Shown: positions 32,441 through 42,230 of the stretch, piece after piece | Layout of the letters: each line of letters opens with the position of its first letter | Numbering within the stretch: position 1 is the first letter of the stretch | From: Nemertoderma westbladi | Lineage: Eukaryota > Xenacoelomorpha > Nemertodermatida > Nemertodermatidae | Direction: 5' to 3' | DNA: 42,230 nucleotides | Assembly: GCA_032718475.1 (NCBI GenBank) | Contig: JAUCBJ010006151.1 | Location: 1-42,230, forward strand | Made by a program: the position numbers and the translations under genes | Notes under the pieces: generated by a model | The model's input: only the letters and a program-made list of their open reading frames with translations | Databases searched by the model: none | What the model was told of the DNA's origin: nothing

Positions 32441-34164
32441 AATATTCTAATTTTTTCCCATGTAATAAATAATTATATTTTACTTTTTCGGCGAAAAAAA
32501 AGTAAAATCAAAGCAACCTTTGCGATACTTTTTTCCCAAGGTAAAGATTTTTTAACAATTTTCAATAAAAATTTTTTCGTTTCACATACTTTTTTTTCCC
32601 TGATTTTTGGAGGATTTTGGGTTTGGGATTGTGGATTTTGGGGGATTCTCATTCGAAAGAAAAAGTAACAATTTAAGAATTCAAATTTTGTTTATACAAT
32701 TTTTTTATTCTTAAATTTGTAATATTAATAAAATAATCCTAATATATTTATATTATAAAGATTATATTCTGTTATATGTAATAGAAATTTAACATTACAA
32801 CACCTTTCTAGTACTCCATCAGACCCCGGCAGTGTTTATTTATACGTTATAGGTGGCCATTAGGAGTGGCGACCCGAAGGCTCCTCTTTCGATAGCTGCT
32901 ACCCGAGGGTAGGGGTGGGCGCTACTCCTATCCCAAGCTTAGCTCCCAGTAATTTAACTGGTACTCAATGTACAAAATATTTATAGTAATAATTAATATA
33001 TTATTCTAACGAACCTGCCTAAATAGGCAGGGTGGGTATTTTGATATATACAGTTTTGAGACATCGGATCGCCATATTCATCGTTTAGGAATTAAATTTA
33101 CAGACAAAACAGGACGAGCTCAACGAGGCTGCCAATGGATACGAGTAATACGAGTTTTCAAGTATTAAATATATAATATAGAGAAATTGCTATGAATATT
33201 TTGTGCGTTTAATTGCAATAAAGAGCGATGCTATCTTATCCGAATAGCAAGAAAATGTCGTATATATTATTTGATAAAATAGCTGCACTTCTTTCTGAAG
33301 TTTTGGTCGGTTTTAACGAATTTAGACTATACCGACCGGATTGTAGTGTAATTATTTAAACGGATATATACAATTATTACAAGTGTATGTTTATAAGTTT
33401 ATATTAGTTTTATACAATGTCATTAGATTAACGTAATGTCTCTACTGATTTTCTGCTTTTTATTATTTTTATATTATTTTTTATGAATGACTTTGCAATC
33501 GTATTTTTGAATTAAATATATCGTGACCATAGAGCCAGTATCCCACATATAGTACAGTATCACACACAGTACAACACATATCACCATTAATTTATTTTTA
33601 CCAAAGTGACTCAAGGTGGCGTTGTGCATCTTTATATTAAAATCATTGAGACACATATTGATCGCATTTAAAAGATATAGAGATAAATTAAAAATTAAAG
33701 AAAAATTCAATTCAACTTGTTACACCCGAAATTATTTAATGAAATAACCTGAAATTAAATTTTTATTCAGCCAATAATTAAATATTTTACAAATGATTAA
33801 GGCGGCACCTGTGCCGCCCATGTGGTTCAAAGGCGAAAGTTTTAAAAATTTAGAAAAATTATTAAAGGCGGCAGTTTTACTGAAGTTTTACTTTCTAGAT
33901 GTCATGGCAACTCGTTAGAATTGTTTACAAAGTGCTTTTCATATCACTTAGCTGTTTTCCTTTTCACTATATAAAAGAGCGCATTCAAATCTATAAGGTT
34001 ATATTATATATACTAAGCTATACGGTTACTCTAGCGGCAGACTGCTGGCCGATCAACTTCCTCACAAAGACGCAGCATGTGGTCTAGTCGTCTAGTATGC
34101 CAAGCCAATATTCAGATTATAACCAAACAGAAAATTATTAAACGGAAAATCAGGGTCATAGACT
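32441..34164. other. AT-rich stretch, no gene seen
   Basis: No supported coding region. A GC-richer patch at 32861-32930 has inverted ends (TAGGAGTGGCG against CGCTACTCCTA, one mismatch) plus an inner CTACCC/GGGTAG hairpin. A perfect 8-bp inverted repeat GGCGGCAC-CT-GTGCCGCC lies at 33802-33819, and GGCGGCA recurs near 33868. Confidence 0.5.
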
Positions 34165-34939
34165 AGAGATATCTGTACTATGTTGGAGATATCTGAGATG
34201 ATGGCTGGAGATATCTGTACTATGTTGGAGATATCTGAGATGATGGCTGGAGATATCTGTACTATGTTGGAGATATCTGTACTATGTTGGAGATATCTGT
34301 ACTATGTTGGAGATATCTGAGATGATGGCTGGAGATATCTGCACTATGTTGGAGATATCTGAGATGATGGCTGGAGATGTCTGTACTATGTTGGAGATAT
34401 CTGAGATGATGGCTGGAGATATCTGTACTATGTTGGAGATATCTGAGATGATGGCTGGAGATATCTGTACTATGTTGGAGATATCTGAGATGATGGCTGG
34501 AGATATCTGTACTATGTTGGAGATATCTGAGATGATGGCTGGAGATGTCTGTACTATGTTGGAGATATCTGAGATGATGGCTGGAGATATCTGTACTATG
34601 TTGGAGATATCTGAGATGATGGCTGGAGATATCTGTACTATGTTGGAGATATCTGAGATGATGGCTGGAGATATCTGTACTATGTTGGAGATATCTGAGA
34701 TGATGGCTGGAGATATCTGTACTATGTTGGAGATATCTGAGATGATGGCTGGAGATATCTGTACTATGTTGGAGATATCTGAGATGATGGCTGGAGATAT
34801 CTGTACTATGTTGGAGATATCTGAGATGATGGCTGGAGATATCTGTACTATGTTGGAGATATCTGAGATGATGGCTGGAGATATCTGTACTATGTTGGAG
34901 ATATCTGAGATGATGGCTGGAGATATCTGCACTATGTTG
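34165..34939. repeat. 42-bp minisatellite, open on both strands
   Basis: About 18 copies of a 42-bp unit that contains GGAGATATCTG twice and GAGATGATGGC once. Some truncated 20-bp units lie at the left end. Because 42 is a multiple of 3 and the unit has no stop in several frames, long frames exist on both strands: plus 34304-34951 (14-residue repeat MLEISEMMAGDICT) and minus 34262-35086 and 34282-34932. Substitutions are few and there is no sign that one frame is favoured. I regard it as non-coding. Confidence 0.95.
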
Positions 34940-36157
34940 TTTGTTGTATGATATATTTTTATTTGAAATGTTTCTTCCTCTCAACCAACCAAAATTGTTG
35001 CCAAATGACAGCTTATGATTACGTGTGGCGAATTTTCCCCCAGTCTTTCCACATGGGGAAATCGTGTTACATATTAAGTGTTCCAATAATTAATTATTTA
35101 TTCTGCTTTGGTATTCCTCCTGGTCTGAAAATACTTTCATTTCATATAGCTTATCAATCTTGTCTCATTATCACAACCCTGTCAAGTATCGTGTCGATCT
35201 ATACCTAAAATAAAACATACACGAAAGGCAATCATTGTGTCAGTTACGACATCCTCTTTATGAATATTGCATAACGTTTGTTGCTATAGAGTTGTATGTT
35301 AAAGTGGCATGGACATAAAAAAGGGAATATGTATGATAATCAAGTCAAGTGATGGAATTTCTTGATTAAATTATAGTAGAATTGGGTTGTAAATTGTATA
35401 GGCCTTAAATAAAAGTTTCTAATATAATAAATAATAAATTTATTGTAATATTGATACGATTAATCGATTTAAATGATTTCGTGTGCTTTCTATTCATTTA
35501 CATACATACTTATGAGGCGCACCAGTGAGCTGATCTGTTTTATAATGATTTGTTACGAGAACAGATTTTTATGATTAATACTATATTCTAGAAGTCCTTC
35601 CTTGGTTTTACAAAATTATCCCAAACGAAGTTATTTATTATATGAGTCAGTAATTACCTGACGATATAATTTGTATCTTCTAGTTACCAAGGAGAAGGAT
35701 CCCCGATCTATGCCATTACTCAGTGTTAGGAGTGTGGACCTAGTCAAAGTCAGGTAATCAGTTCCTACCAATTCTTTTTAACACAAGTATATAAAATGTT
35801 TTATTCGAATAAATATGAAAAATTTTTACTTAACCTCAGGTATAACTGGATGTAATGTTATGAATTACTTTATGCGACTCTTTACTTTATGAGGCAGTTC
35901 AGAATGCTTTATGATACTAACTGTGTAATAGGGCTGTAGCGTTAATAGAACAGCTGTTTGTGTGAAGGTTATCAACGTCGGTCCAGACATAATGTATTAA
36001 TTTCTGGTTGAGTGCGTCTTCCAAAATAGATATAAGACAAATAATATTGTTGTTCCCCATAAAGTAATGTATTCCCACTAACGGCATGTTACCTCTACTC
36101 AGAAGACAATAACAGTTATCAACCAGCACACTAGGATATAATTCCATTTTTCAATAT
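34940..36157. other. AT-rich stretch, no gene seen
   Basis: Only short frames of low-quality composition; none has a recognisable motif. A minus-strand frame at 34949-35086 is the unique start of the frame that enters the 42-bp repeat. Confidence 0.5.
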
Positions 36158-36425
36158 GAATGGGAGTATCTTTTAGGCTCGTTAAGCCAAGGAATGCCTG
36201 TTCACCACCATGTCTCATCTTCCACAGTAAACCCTTCCACTCTATTTCCCATGTTTCCTTGGTTCCCATTTATCGACCACTGAAGGATGAAAGCCGGGGT
36301 TGGGCTAGGCTGCAGCATTTATGCACCATGCCCAAACAGTGCTGCCCCATCTAGTGATAGAACCAGGGATTCCATTATTGAAAGCCCAGGAATGTCATCA
36401 CTAGACCAAGCTGCTGCTTTTTTTC
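36158..36425. repeat. Dispersed repeat, copy 2, with longer tail
   Basis: 36158-36240 matches 9379-9465 in the same orientation. It continues with GAAGGATGAAAGCCGGGGTTG and ACCAGGGATTCC and ends in CAAGCTGCTGC followed by a T-run. The ACCAGGGATTC part resembles tRNA-derived B-box tails seen in some SINEs or element ends. Family not identified. Confidence 0.7.
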
Positions 36426-36669
36426 ACTTAGTATTTAGTATTATACAATATAATGAATATAATATATTTGGTAGTCTTAGGATAAATTTGATAATAAAGT
36501 TCAATGCATGACTACTGTCGATGAGAGAGAGACAGATGTTGCTAATACCGATGGTGCCTGACCTGTTTCTAGAAAAATTTAAGCTCATACATCTTCATTG
36601 ATAATCTTCAGTCTCATATCTTCAGTACATCTACTATTGATTAATTGGTTGCAAGAAAGCCCAGGTCAC

Positions 36670-37606
36670 CTACTAGTACTAGTATCGGCATGCTGCATTG
36701 CAGCTGCATTTTTAAGAATGCTGTGCCGGCTTGTCGACAAAATTGCGCCGGCACAACTCCCTATCACCCATGACATTTGCTAGATCATCCGCATCTTCAA
36801 GACCAATGTCCTTTAAGATGCGTCTCAAGAAAGTCATGGGCTGTCCACCATGCTTATTCATTCCATGAGGCTGCCAAAGTACAAGATTATGCCCTGGCTG
36901 GTCCTCACGGCGAAAGCAATGTCCTGCAAAGCGGAGGCGATTTAGTTCTAGTGTCAAGCTTGGGGGAACCAATGAGACACCTCCAATGTTATGTAGTGTC
37001 TGGTTGGAGATGTGTGCATTGTACTTGACACAATGAACCCGGCGTAGCATTCTTGTGAATGTGCCATCCAGAGATTTGGTGTCCTCAGCAGTTAGAGCCC
37101 AGCATGGACTCCCATAGACGAGTACTGGAACTACTGCTGCTCTAAATAATCGGACTCGATTTCCGATTAATTCTTGGTGACTTCCAAATCCTGGAAAGCC
37201 TATTCAAGGCTGCCCATGCCTTTCCCTTACGTATTCGAAGGTCCTCACCTGACTTCCGGATCCATGATCCCAGGTAACAGAAGTCGTCCACATGCTCGAG
37301 CATGCCATCCTTTTAGCTTATGCTCATCCGATCAGAGACTTGCTGAGGACTTTCAAAGTTAACTGTCAAAAGTTTGGTCTTTCTAGAGTTAATAAAAAGA
37401 CCAACACTAGAAGCAGCATGTTCTAATGAGCTGAGGAGCCGTTGGGCTCCCTCTAGTGATTCTGGGAGTACTCCTAAGTCATCAGCAAAGTCTAGATCAG
37501 TTAGGTACTTGGCAGGATTTCCTCGACTTCTGGAGCCAGTAGGTGGAGTTATCATCACCCCATCATCATTATGATGATCTAAGGACATGCGTAGAACATA
37601 GTCAAC
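36670..37606 (-). mobile_element. LINE fragment, RTE-like RT C-terminal region
   Basis: Minus-strand frames give the RT catalytic block (LTDLDFADDLGVLPES and INSRKTKLL, 37313-37588). After a frame change they give LRFAGHCFRREDQPGHNLVLW, PMTFLRRIL and RNFVDKP (36712-37050). The 3' end has TACTAGTACTAGTA. It is truncated at 37606 where an unrelated acidic coding-like region begins. It is the same family as 10005-10830 and 39965-40195. Confidence 0.92.
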
Positions 37607-38324
37607 ATGCTTTATGATGACAGCATTCCTCTTGAGATTCCATTAGTCGACAATCCAAAGGATGATGAAGACAATGTCATAGAGGGAAATGACAGAAGTT
37701 ATGATTCTTATAGCATTGTAACTTCAATTCCTCATGCAGACACAATTGAGGTAAATGAAGATGTGGTGCAGCTTTCAACGCAGTACAGACAGTTGTTTTA
37801 TGCATCGTCCCCAAACACAAGCTCGATTCACAGTGAAGACATTGCTGGAAAATAAATAGGATATACAACAAGGAAGATACTTCGCAAAGTAGTAATGACT
37901 ACGATAATGTCAGTGACATTGAAGATTAAGGCGACTTTAATAACAGAACTCTACATGCCGATAATTTCAGCCGTGATGGTGAGAGCATTGAAGAAGATAT
38001 TGAGGAAATAGACACATCCATGTGCAGCACTGATGCTGTTGAGATGGCACTGTGGCTACCAACTCATGGGTAGATTCGTTTGGGTCTCAGCCGGAACTTC
38101 GACATCTTTATAACCACATTGTTGGAGGCATCAACGACGCCGCGGAGAATGAAGCATGCCGTAGTGACACTCCAAACTCGCTATCTCAGGTTGGGACCGG
38201 GTTGATTTGCTCTGATATCGCCGGTTTGAAACAGAATTACGATTTATTGGAAGGGAATGACACTTATGTGTATAAATTAGGATTGGAAAGAAATGCCAGT
38301 GTCGATAGAATTTCCAGAATTGAG
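37607..38324 (+). pseudogene. Acidic coding-like region in three frames, broken
   Basis: Protein-like acidic, Ser-rich sequence is read in successive frames. They are 37607-37855 (DNPKDDEDNVIEGNDRSYDS), then from about 37840 a shifted frame (KEDTSQSSNDYDNVSDIED), a TAA at 37927-37929 and SIEEDIEEIDTSM. Near 38045 comes a third frame (NSWVDSFGSQPELRHLYNHI through LLEGNDTYVYKLGLERN). The third frame can end at a donor GAG|GTTGTT (38324/38325), in phase with the exon at 38502. It could be the regulatory N-terminal part of a kinase gene that has decayed, or a real gene with assembly indels. I recognise no domain. Confidence 0.4.
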
Positions 38325-38501
38325 GTTGTTCAATAAGTCAACAACTTCGATGAACAGGTTTGTCTAACTACATGATCATTCTAGATTGTACTGTAGCTTT
38401 CTCTATATAATTTAATGAGAACTGATAGCTATAAAACATAACCAATAGTTATTAATGATTTCTATTAGTTTTACATCTTACATGGCTTTATTTCTATTCA
38501 G

Positions 38502-38574
38502 GAAATTTTTCTTCAAAACACAGAATCCATGGGAAGACTAATTAAATGGAAGAAAGGTCGGAAACTTGGCAGTG
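38502..38574 (+). CDS. Candidate exon: MAP3K-like kinase domain start
   Basis: A 73-nt segment lies between an acceptor (TTTCTATTCAG) and a donor (G|GTTAGT). It reads 24 codons ending IKWKKGRKLGSG, with the last glycine split by a phase-1 intron. W-x-K-G-x-x-L/I-G-x-G is the glycine-loop start of STE11/MAP3K kinases. No exon for the rest of the kinase is evident downstream in the window, so the gene is either truncated or continues beyond 42230 across long introns. The match is short and could be chance. Confidence 0.4.
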
Positions 38575-39639
38575 GTTAGTCAGTGTTATCTTTATAACCA
38601 CATGACTGTTGTTAGTGTTATGTTGATAACTACGTGGCAGTGGTTAGTGTTATATTTATAAATTCATTGCTATTTAATACAACAGTTCCTAAAATATTAA
38701 TAATAATATAGTAAATTAGTTATTTAACACATTGCCACACATGTGCGTGACTACCTACTGTAATATGAAATATTCACAGCGGGGATGGTAGTTTCAAAGC
38801 CAGAACATATCAATTAAGATCAATATGTAGCTTACCACCACAACTACATTACATTTTACATTTCAAGCATTCAAGCTTTATAGAACATAATAAACACATG
38901 TTTGTTTGCAAGCTAATTAGGTCTTAATTACTCATACTTCGTTTTCATGCACAGAAGCATTCAAATTTAGATCAATAACATAAGTACAGTATACAGTATA
39001 TCACCAGCAAAGCATATATACAGTAGAACTTATCAACATTATATAACCATTCAACACATTCGTGGGTCTTTGAGCAGGGCGAAGTAAGCAAACTTAGCAT
39101 AAGGGTTCTATTGTTTCAACTGTTTCCTAGACGCTCTCTAGAGGTAGACTGGTTAACTGCTGAGTCCCCCTACTCAAATTATAATTCGGATTTTTGACAC
39201 CGAAGTTTGTTTATTATTTTATCATATATTGATAGTTTATTAGCCTTTAAACATTCTTCAACCTCATACTGACGGACTGACCGACAGACAGACAATGGTT
39301 GAAACAGAGGTGCCCATATGCTCATCACGCTTACTTCATCGCCCCATATTTATTTGCAACATAATATTTACCTTATAAAAATTTCATTGCGTGCAAACGC
39401 TATACATAAATATGTATACCTAAACTGTAGTGTACTGTACAGTACACAGTATATTGTAAATAAATATCCACCCATTTCCAACAAAACCAAAAAAGCATTA
39501 ATAATATTATAATATACTGTACACCCTCAGAACAAAAGAAACAAAAGAAACAAACATTGGAATACACAGTTAGAGATTGAAATAAATTTAGATGAGTTGA
39601 GTTGATTAACAATAAATTCAATTGAGTTGAGTTGAGTTT
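38575..39639. other. AT-rich stretch, no gene seen
   Basis: A GGCAGTGGTTAGT...TTATAA block is partly duplicated (38567-38598 and 38636-38660). A GAGTTGAGTTGA simple repeat lies at 39590-39640. I looked for the next kinase exon and did not find one. Confidence 0.45.
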
Positions 39640-39862
39640 AGGCCAGAATGGCAAGAGATGGGCACTGGGGACAGCTGAGGTGGTTACCATTTTTAGCGAG
39701 GCGCCGGTTTTGCGAAATTTAATTATTTTTGTTTTCTTGATGTTTACAGCTTACAGCTTACTGTTGAGGATGCACCAGTCATGTAGAACATTGAGGGCAG
39801 GTTGGAGTTCGGCTTGGTCAGTTGAGTATAAAATCAGGTCATTCGCGTCTATTATAAGATAA
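39640..39862 (-). mobile_element. LINE fragment related to the 15.7-18.6 kb LINE
   Basis: On the minus strand it reads DANDLILYSTDQAELQ, then VNIKKTKIIKFRKTG after one TAA. This aligns with FADDLVFYSTNRDDVQ and VNLTKTKIMKFRKAG in the full element. The catalytic FADD has decayed to DAND. It is truncated at both ends. Confidence 0.85.
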
Positions 39863-39964
39863 GATTTATAAGATTAGAGATTGCATTTAGAATTGTGTGG
39901 AATTTAGAAATCCGAAAAGCATGAAAAGCATTATGTCCCCTAACCTTGACTTTTGTTCAGAGCC

Positions 39965-40195
39965 ACCACTTCTTCGCTGGGCATTGATTCTCAGGTAGGA
40001 CCAGCCTGTGCATGATCTTGTGCTTTGGTAGCCTGAGCCTCATGGAGAGAATAAGCATGCTGGGAAAGTCCGTGACTTTACTGACAGCAGCCTTGTAGAG
40101 ACAGATAACCTCGCGAAAGTAATGAGTGATGGGGAGTTTTGGGGACGCAATTTTGCCGAAAAGCCGGAATAGAATTTCTTGTAAGTTGCAATGCA
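39965..40195 (+). mobile_element. LINE fragment, RTE-like C-terminal end, plus orientation
   Basis: On the plus strand it reads DQPVHDLVLW, HGENKHAG, LAKVMSD and RNFAEKP with two in-frame TAGs. It aligns with DQPGHNLVLW, HGMNKHGG, LANVMGD and RNFVDKP at 36712-37050. It is more diverged than the other copies and lies in the opposite orientation. Confidence 0.85.
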
Positions 40196-40779
40196 GCGTT
40201 TCGATTATATAGTAGATTGAACACATATTATCACCCTTTTTTATGTGACCATGCCATTTGTCCCCAAGCGGAAGACATAGTAATATATAATTCGTCTGTG
40301 ACTGTATATTTCGCGAAGGTTTATTTGAAATTAAACGGCAATTATTTGACTTAGAACCCATATATTTATTGTTTATGAATGATATCGGACACTAAAAGTG
40401 CGAAATGTCTCCCCTAACAGTAAAAGGATAGCTTTCGCCACTGCTTTAACGTTTTCGATAACTTTCTCATAACTTTCGGTACTGACGCCCTGATCAGAAC
40501 AACTGACGTTTGCTTTAGAACTAAAAGTACCTTTTCATTTAGAACTAAAGTCCATTGGAACTAATGACATTTATTATTAGAACAAGTGACGTTTGGGTTT
40601 AGAACTAAAGTCCATTGGAACTAAAGTACTTTAGAACTAATGACGGGATACCCTGCCTCGCCCCCACCCACATGATCTAGGCCGATTAGGTGTTCTGCTG
40701 TCTGACTGTATGTGCACATACTGTGTAGTAGAATAATTGTTATTACAACACCACATAACCAAACCATAAAGTTACGATA
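40196..40779. other. Intergenic stretch with short imperfect tandem repeat
   Basis: 40500-40645 holds an imperfect repeat built from TTTAGAACTAAAGTCCATTGG and GAACTAATGAC. Nothing else is supported; the promoter of the next gene should lie here but I cannot place it. Confidence 0.55.
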
Positions 40780-41502
40780 ATGATGTTTTATCAGACCGCA
40801 ACACTATATGCACTATACATGATACCACACATTATGGTATGTTATAGTGGTTTTGCATGCTATGAAGAAGGATCCATGACCATTAATGCAACTACTAAGG
40901 TCCTACAACAGGTGGTGGATGAAAGAATAGCGAATCTACAGAATAGCAATCAGCATTGGTTAGATGAAGCGCATTTCTCAACAGAACGCCATACAAATAA
41001 CAAACACATTCAACATACTTGCGAAGAATGTGCCGTTTATTTCATTCGATATATCGCTGTTCACGATGACACTGGTGATGAGTTCATGATCCAGTTAATC
41101 GTGGAAAAGTGCGTGAGCAATTCTTCTGGACTCGACTTTTGCCTGGCTCTGAATGAAGATAGGTGTCCAGCGTTTCTCCAACAGTTAGAAGATGGGTTTA
41201 AAATAGATCACCACAGTTTCGAGGACGTGGAAAGCATCCTAGATGACATCATTCGGGTTTGGATTGGTGTTAGGGATTCTATTCTTACTGGGTTCAGGGT
41301 CAAGAGTAGGCCATGCCAGGTGATGTGTTGTCCTGGTGATTGTCCAACACCAATCTGGGAGGTGAATCTAGCTACCACGACAACTAGCAGGGCGGTTGAA
41401 AAAACGACAACAGATGCGAATACCTCAAGCAGTTCGGAGATTGCTGCACCGATAATATTACACATAATTTTGTTGCTGGTTACATTCAATGGCGTATTTT
41501 AG
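40780..41502 (+). CDS. Cysteine-rich secreted, probably GPI-anchored protein (240 aa)
   Basis: I do not recognise the family. The first 25 or so residues form a hydrophobic signal peptide. The mature part has ten cysteines (27, 81, 84, 111, 121, 129, 179, 183, 184, 188), an even number that suits an extracellular disulphide-bonded fold. There are possible N-glycosylation sites at Asn36 and Asn114. A Thr/Ser-rich stalk (about 199-219) is followed by a C-terminal hydrophobic segment (about 222-240) with no basic cytoplasmic tail, the layout of a GPI attachment signal. The start has A at -3. It is one uninterrupted exon with no poly(A) hexamer seen before the G-rich repeat. A secreted single-pass protein is the alternative. 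Confidence 0.68.
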   Translation: MMFYQTATLYALYMIPHIMVCYSGFACYEEGSMTINATTKVLQQVVDERIANLQNSNQHWLDEAHFSTERHTNNKHIQHTCEECAVYFIRYIAVHDDTGDEFMIQLIVEKCVSNSSGLDFCLALNEDRCPAFLQQLEDGFKIDHHSFEDVESILDDIIRVWIGVRDSILTGFRVKSRPCQVMCCPGDCPTPIWEVNLATTTTSRAVEKTTTDANTSSSSEIAAPIILHIILLLVTFNGVF

Positions 41503-41621
41503 AAACATTGAACTTCTTGTGGACACAATTAATTTACTAAAACAGTACTATATAATAATCAGGATACACTATATAGGCCTATTTGCTTCTGCACAATTTA
41601 GTTGGAAATAAGCGATTATTG

Positions 41622-41910
41622 GGGGGGGGGGGGGGGGGAGTGGAAAGTGGGTGGGGTAGGGGGGGAGTGGGATTGGGTGGGGTGGGGTAGGGGGGGGAGT
41701 GGAAAGTGGGTGGGGTAGGGGGGGGGGGAGTGGGATTGGGTGGGGTGGGGTAGGGGGGGAGTGGAAGTGGGTGGGGTAGGGGGGGGGGGAGTGGGCTTGG
41801 GTGGGGTGGGGTAGGTGGGGGGCTAGGGTGGGGTAGGGAGGGGGGTGGGGGGGGGGAGTGGAAGTGGTTGGGGTAGGGGGGGGGGGGTGTGGGGAGGTGG
41901 GGTGGGGGTG
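41622..41910. repeat. G-rich minisatellite, period about 60 bp
   Basis: About four to five imperfect units of AGTGGAAGTGGGTGGGGTAG, a long G-run, then GAGTGGG-TTGGGTGGGGTGG. G-runs of 3-20 on the plus strand with short spacers fit G-quadruplex formation. The minus-strand proline-rich frame across it is an artefact of composition. Run lengths are likely inexact. Confidence 0.93.
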
Positions 41911-42230
41911 CTCTTACCCATAGAGAGACCATCACAAATGACGGTTGCATTAGAACAGTTAATCACTGTACCGTCCTCTTAGTAAATATACCAACGTTGA
42001 TTTGAACTATACACAGATAGTGGCCAGCTGACAAAGACCACAACCGATGCGGTGATTATAATTATATTATCAACACAACATTACGCATCCCAAACCCAAC
42101 CAAACTAACACATACAGACTATAGGTGTTGATGTATTTTTACTTACTAAATCGATAAGCAAAAATAAGTCGACATACCTCGGCCAAAATCCATCCGGTAT
42201 ACAGATAATATATAATACACACGAGTCCAC
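41911..42230. other. Right edge, no gene seen
   Basis: AT-rich unique DNA after the G-rich repeat. No coding, RNA or repeat signal that I can support. Confidence 0.45.

Noticed and set aside
34304-34951. Long plus-strand repeat protein in the 42-bp array
   Set aside because: The frame lies wholly inside the satellite and equally long frames exist on the other strand, so openness reflects unit length and sequence, not coding selection.
39957-40361. 134-codon minus-strand frame
   Set aside because: The segment is a LINE fragment whose true coding strand is plus; the minus frame is its shadow.
41579-41950. Proline-rich minus-strand protein
   Set aside because: Produced by the G-rich minisatellite read on the complementary strand; no unique coding part.

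Overview
This is eukaryotic, animal-type DNA. It is mostly AT-rich, with sparse intron-bearing genes embedded in transposons and satellite repeats. The best supported host genes are a paraoxonase/arylesterase (PON family) gene and a tetraspanin gene. Together with APE-type LINEs and a Ty3/gypsy element they suggest an aquatic invertebrate metazoan. A tunicate or other deuterostome is my guess, but nothing in the window proves the lineage.

Layout. 1-8690 is one uninterrupted minisatellite of about 300 copies of a 29-bp unit with higher-order structure. 8957-12018 (minus) is a two-exon PON gene. Its last exon (8957-9136) is short and lies 1952 bp from the first; the intron carries a LINE fragment and a dispersed repeat. 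13261-13810 (plus) is an unrecognised coiled-coil gene candidate. 15710-18634 is a LINE with a perfect 17-bp target-site duplication. 18745 to about 22200 (minus) is an RTE-like LINE with two visible lesions. 22252-25715 (minus) is a compact GC-rich Ty3/gypsy-like element with 130-bp LTRs and a 5-bp target-site duplication; it lacks an integrase region. 25915-27505 and 30735-32440 are large imperfect palindromes with poly-C/poly-G tracts in their arms. Between them lie a small minisatellite, a MITE-like hairpin element and a single-exon tetraspanin gene (28544-29344). 34165-34939 is a 42-bp minisatellite that is open on both strands. 36670-40195 holds LINE fragments around a broken acidic coding region and a 73-nt exon that looks like the start of a MAP3K-type kinase domain. 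40780-41502 encodes a cysteine-rich protein that looks secreted and GPI-anchored. 41622-41910 is a G-rich minisatellite.

The host genes do not form an evident pathway or operon. PON (a calcium-dependent lactonase/esterase fold), the tetraspanin and the GPI-type protein would all act at membranes or in the secretory pathway, but that is a shared location, not a shown partnership. Most of the window is a record of nested transposition: a LINE split a foldback repeat, and poly-C/G foldback elements sit at the centres of larger palindromes. I see no CRISPR, bacterial operon or viral genome. The most informative non-obvious results are the recovered PON terminal exon, the nested palindromes, the short-LTR element without integrase, and the block-wise structure of the 29-bp satellite.
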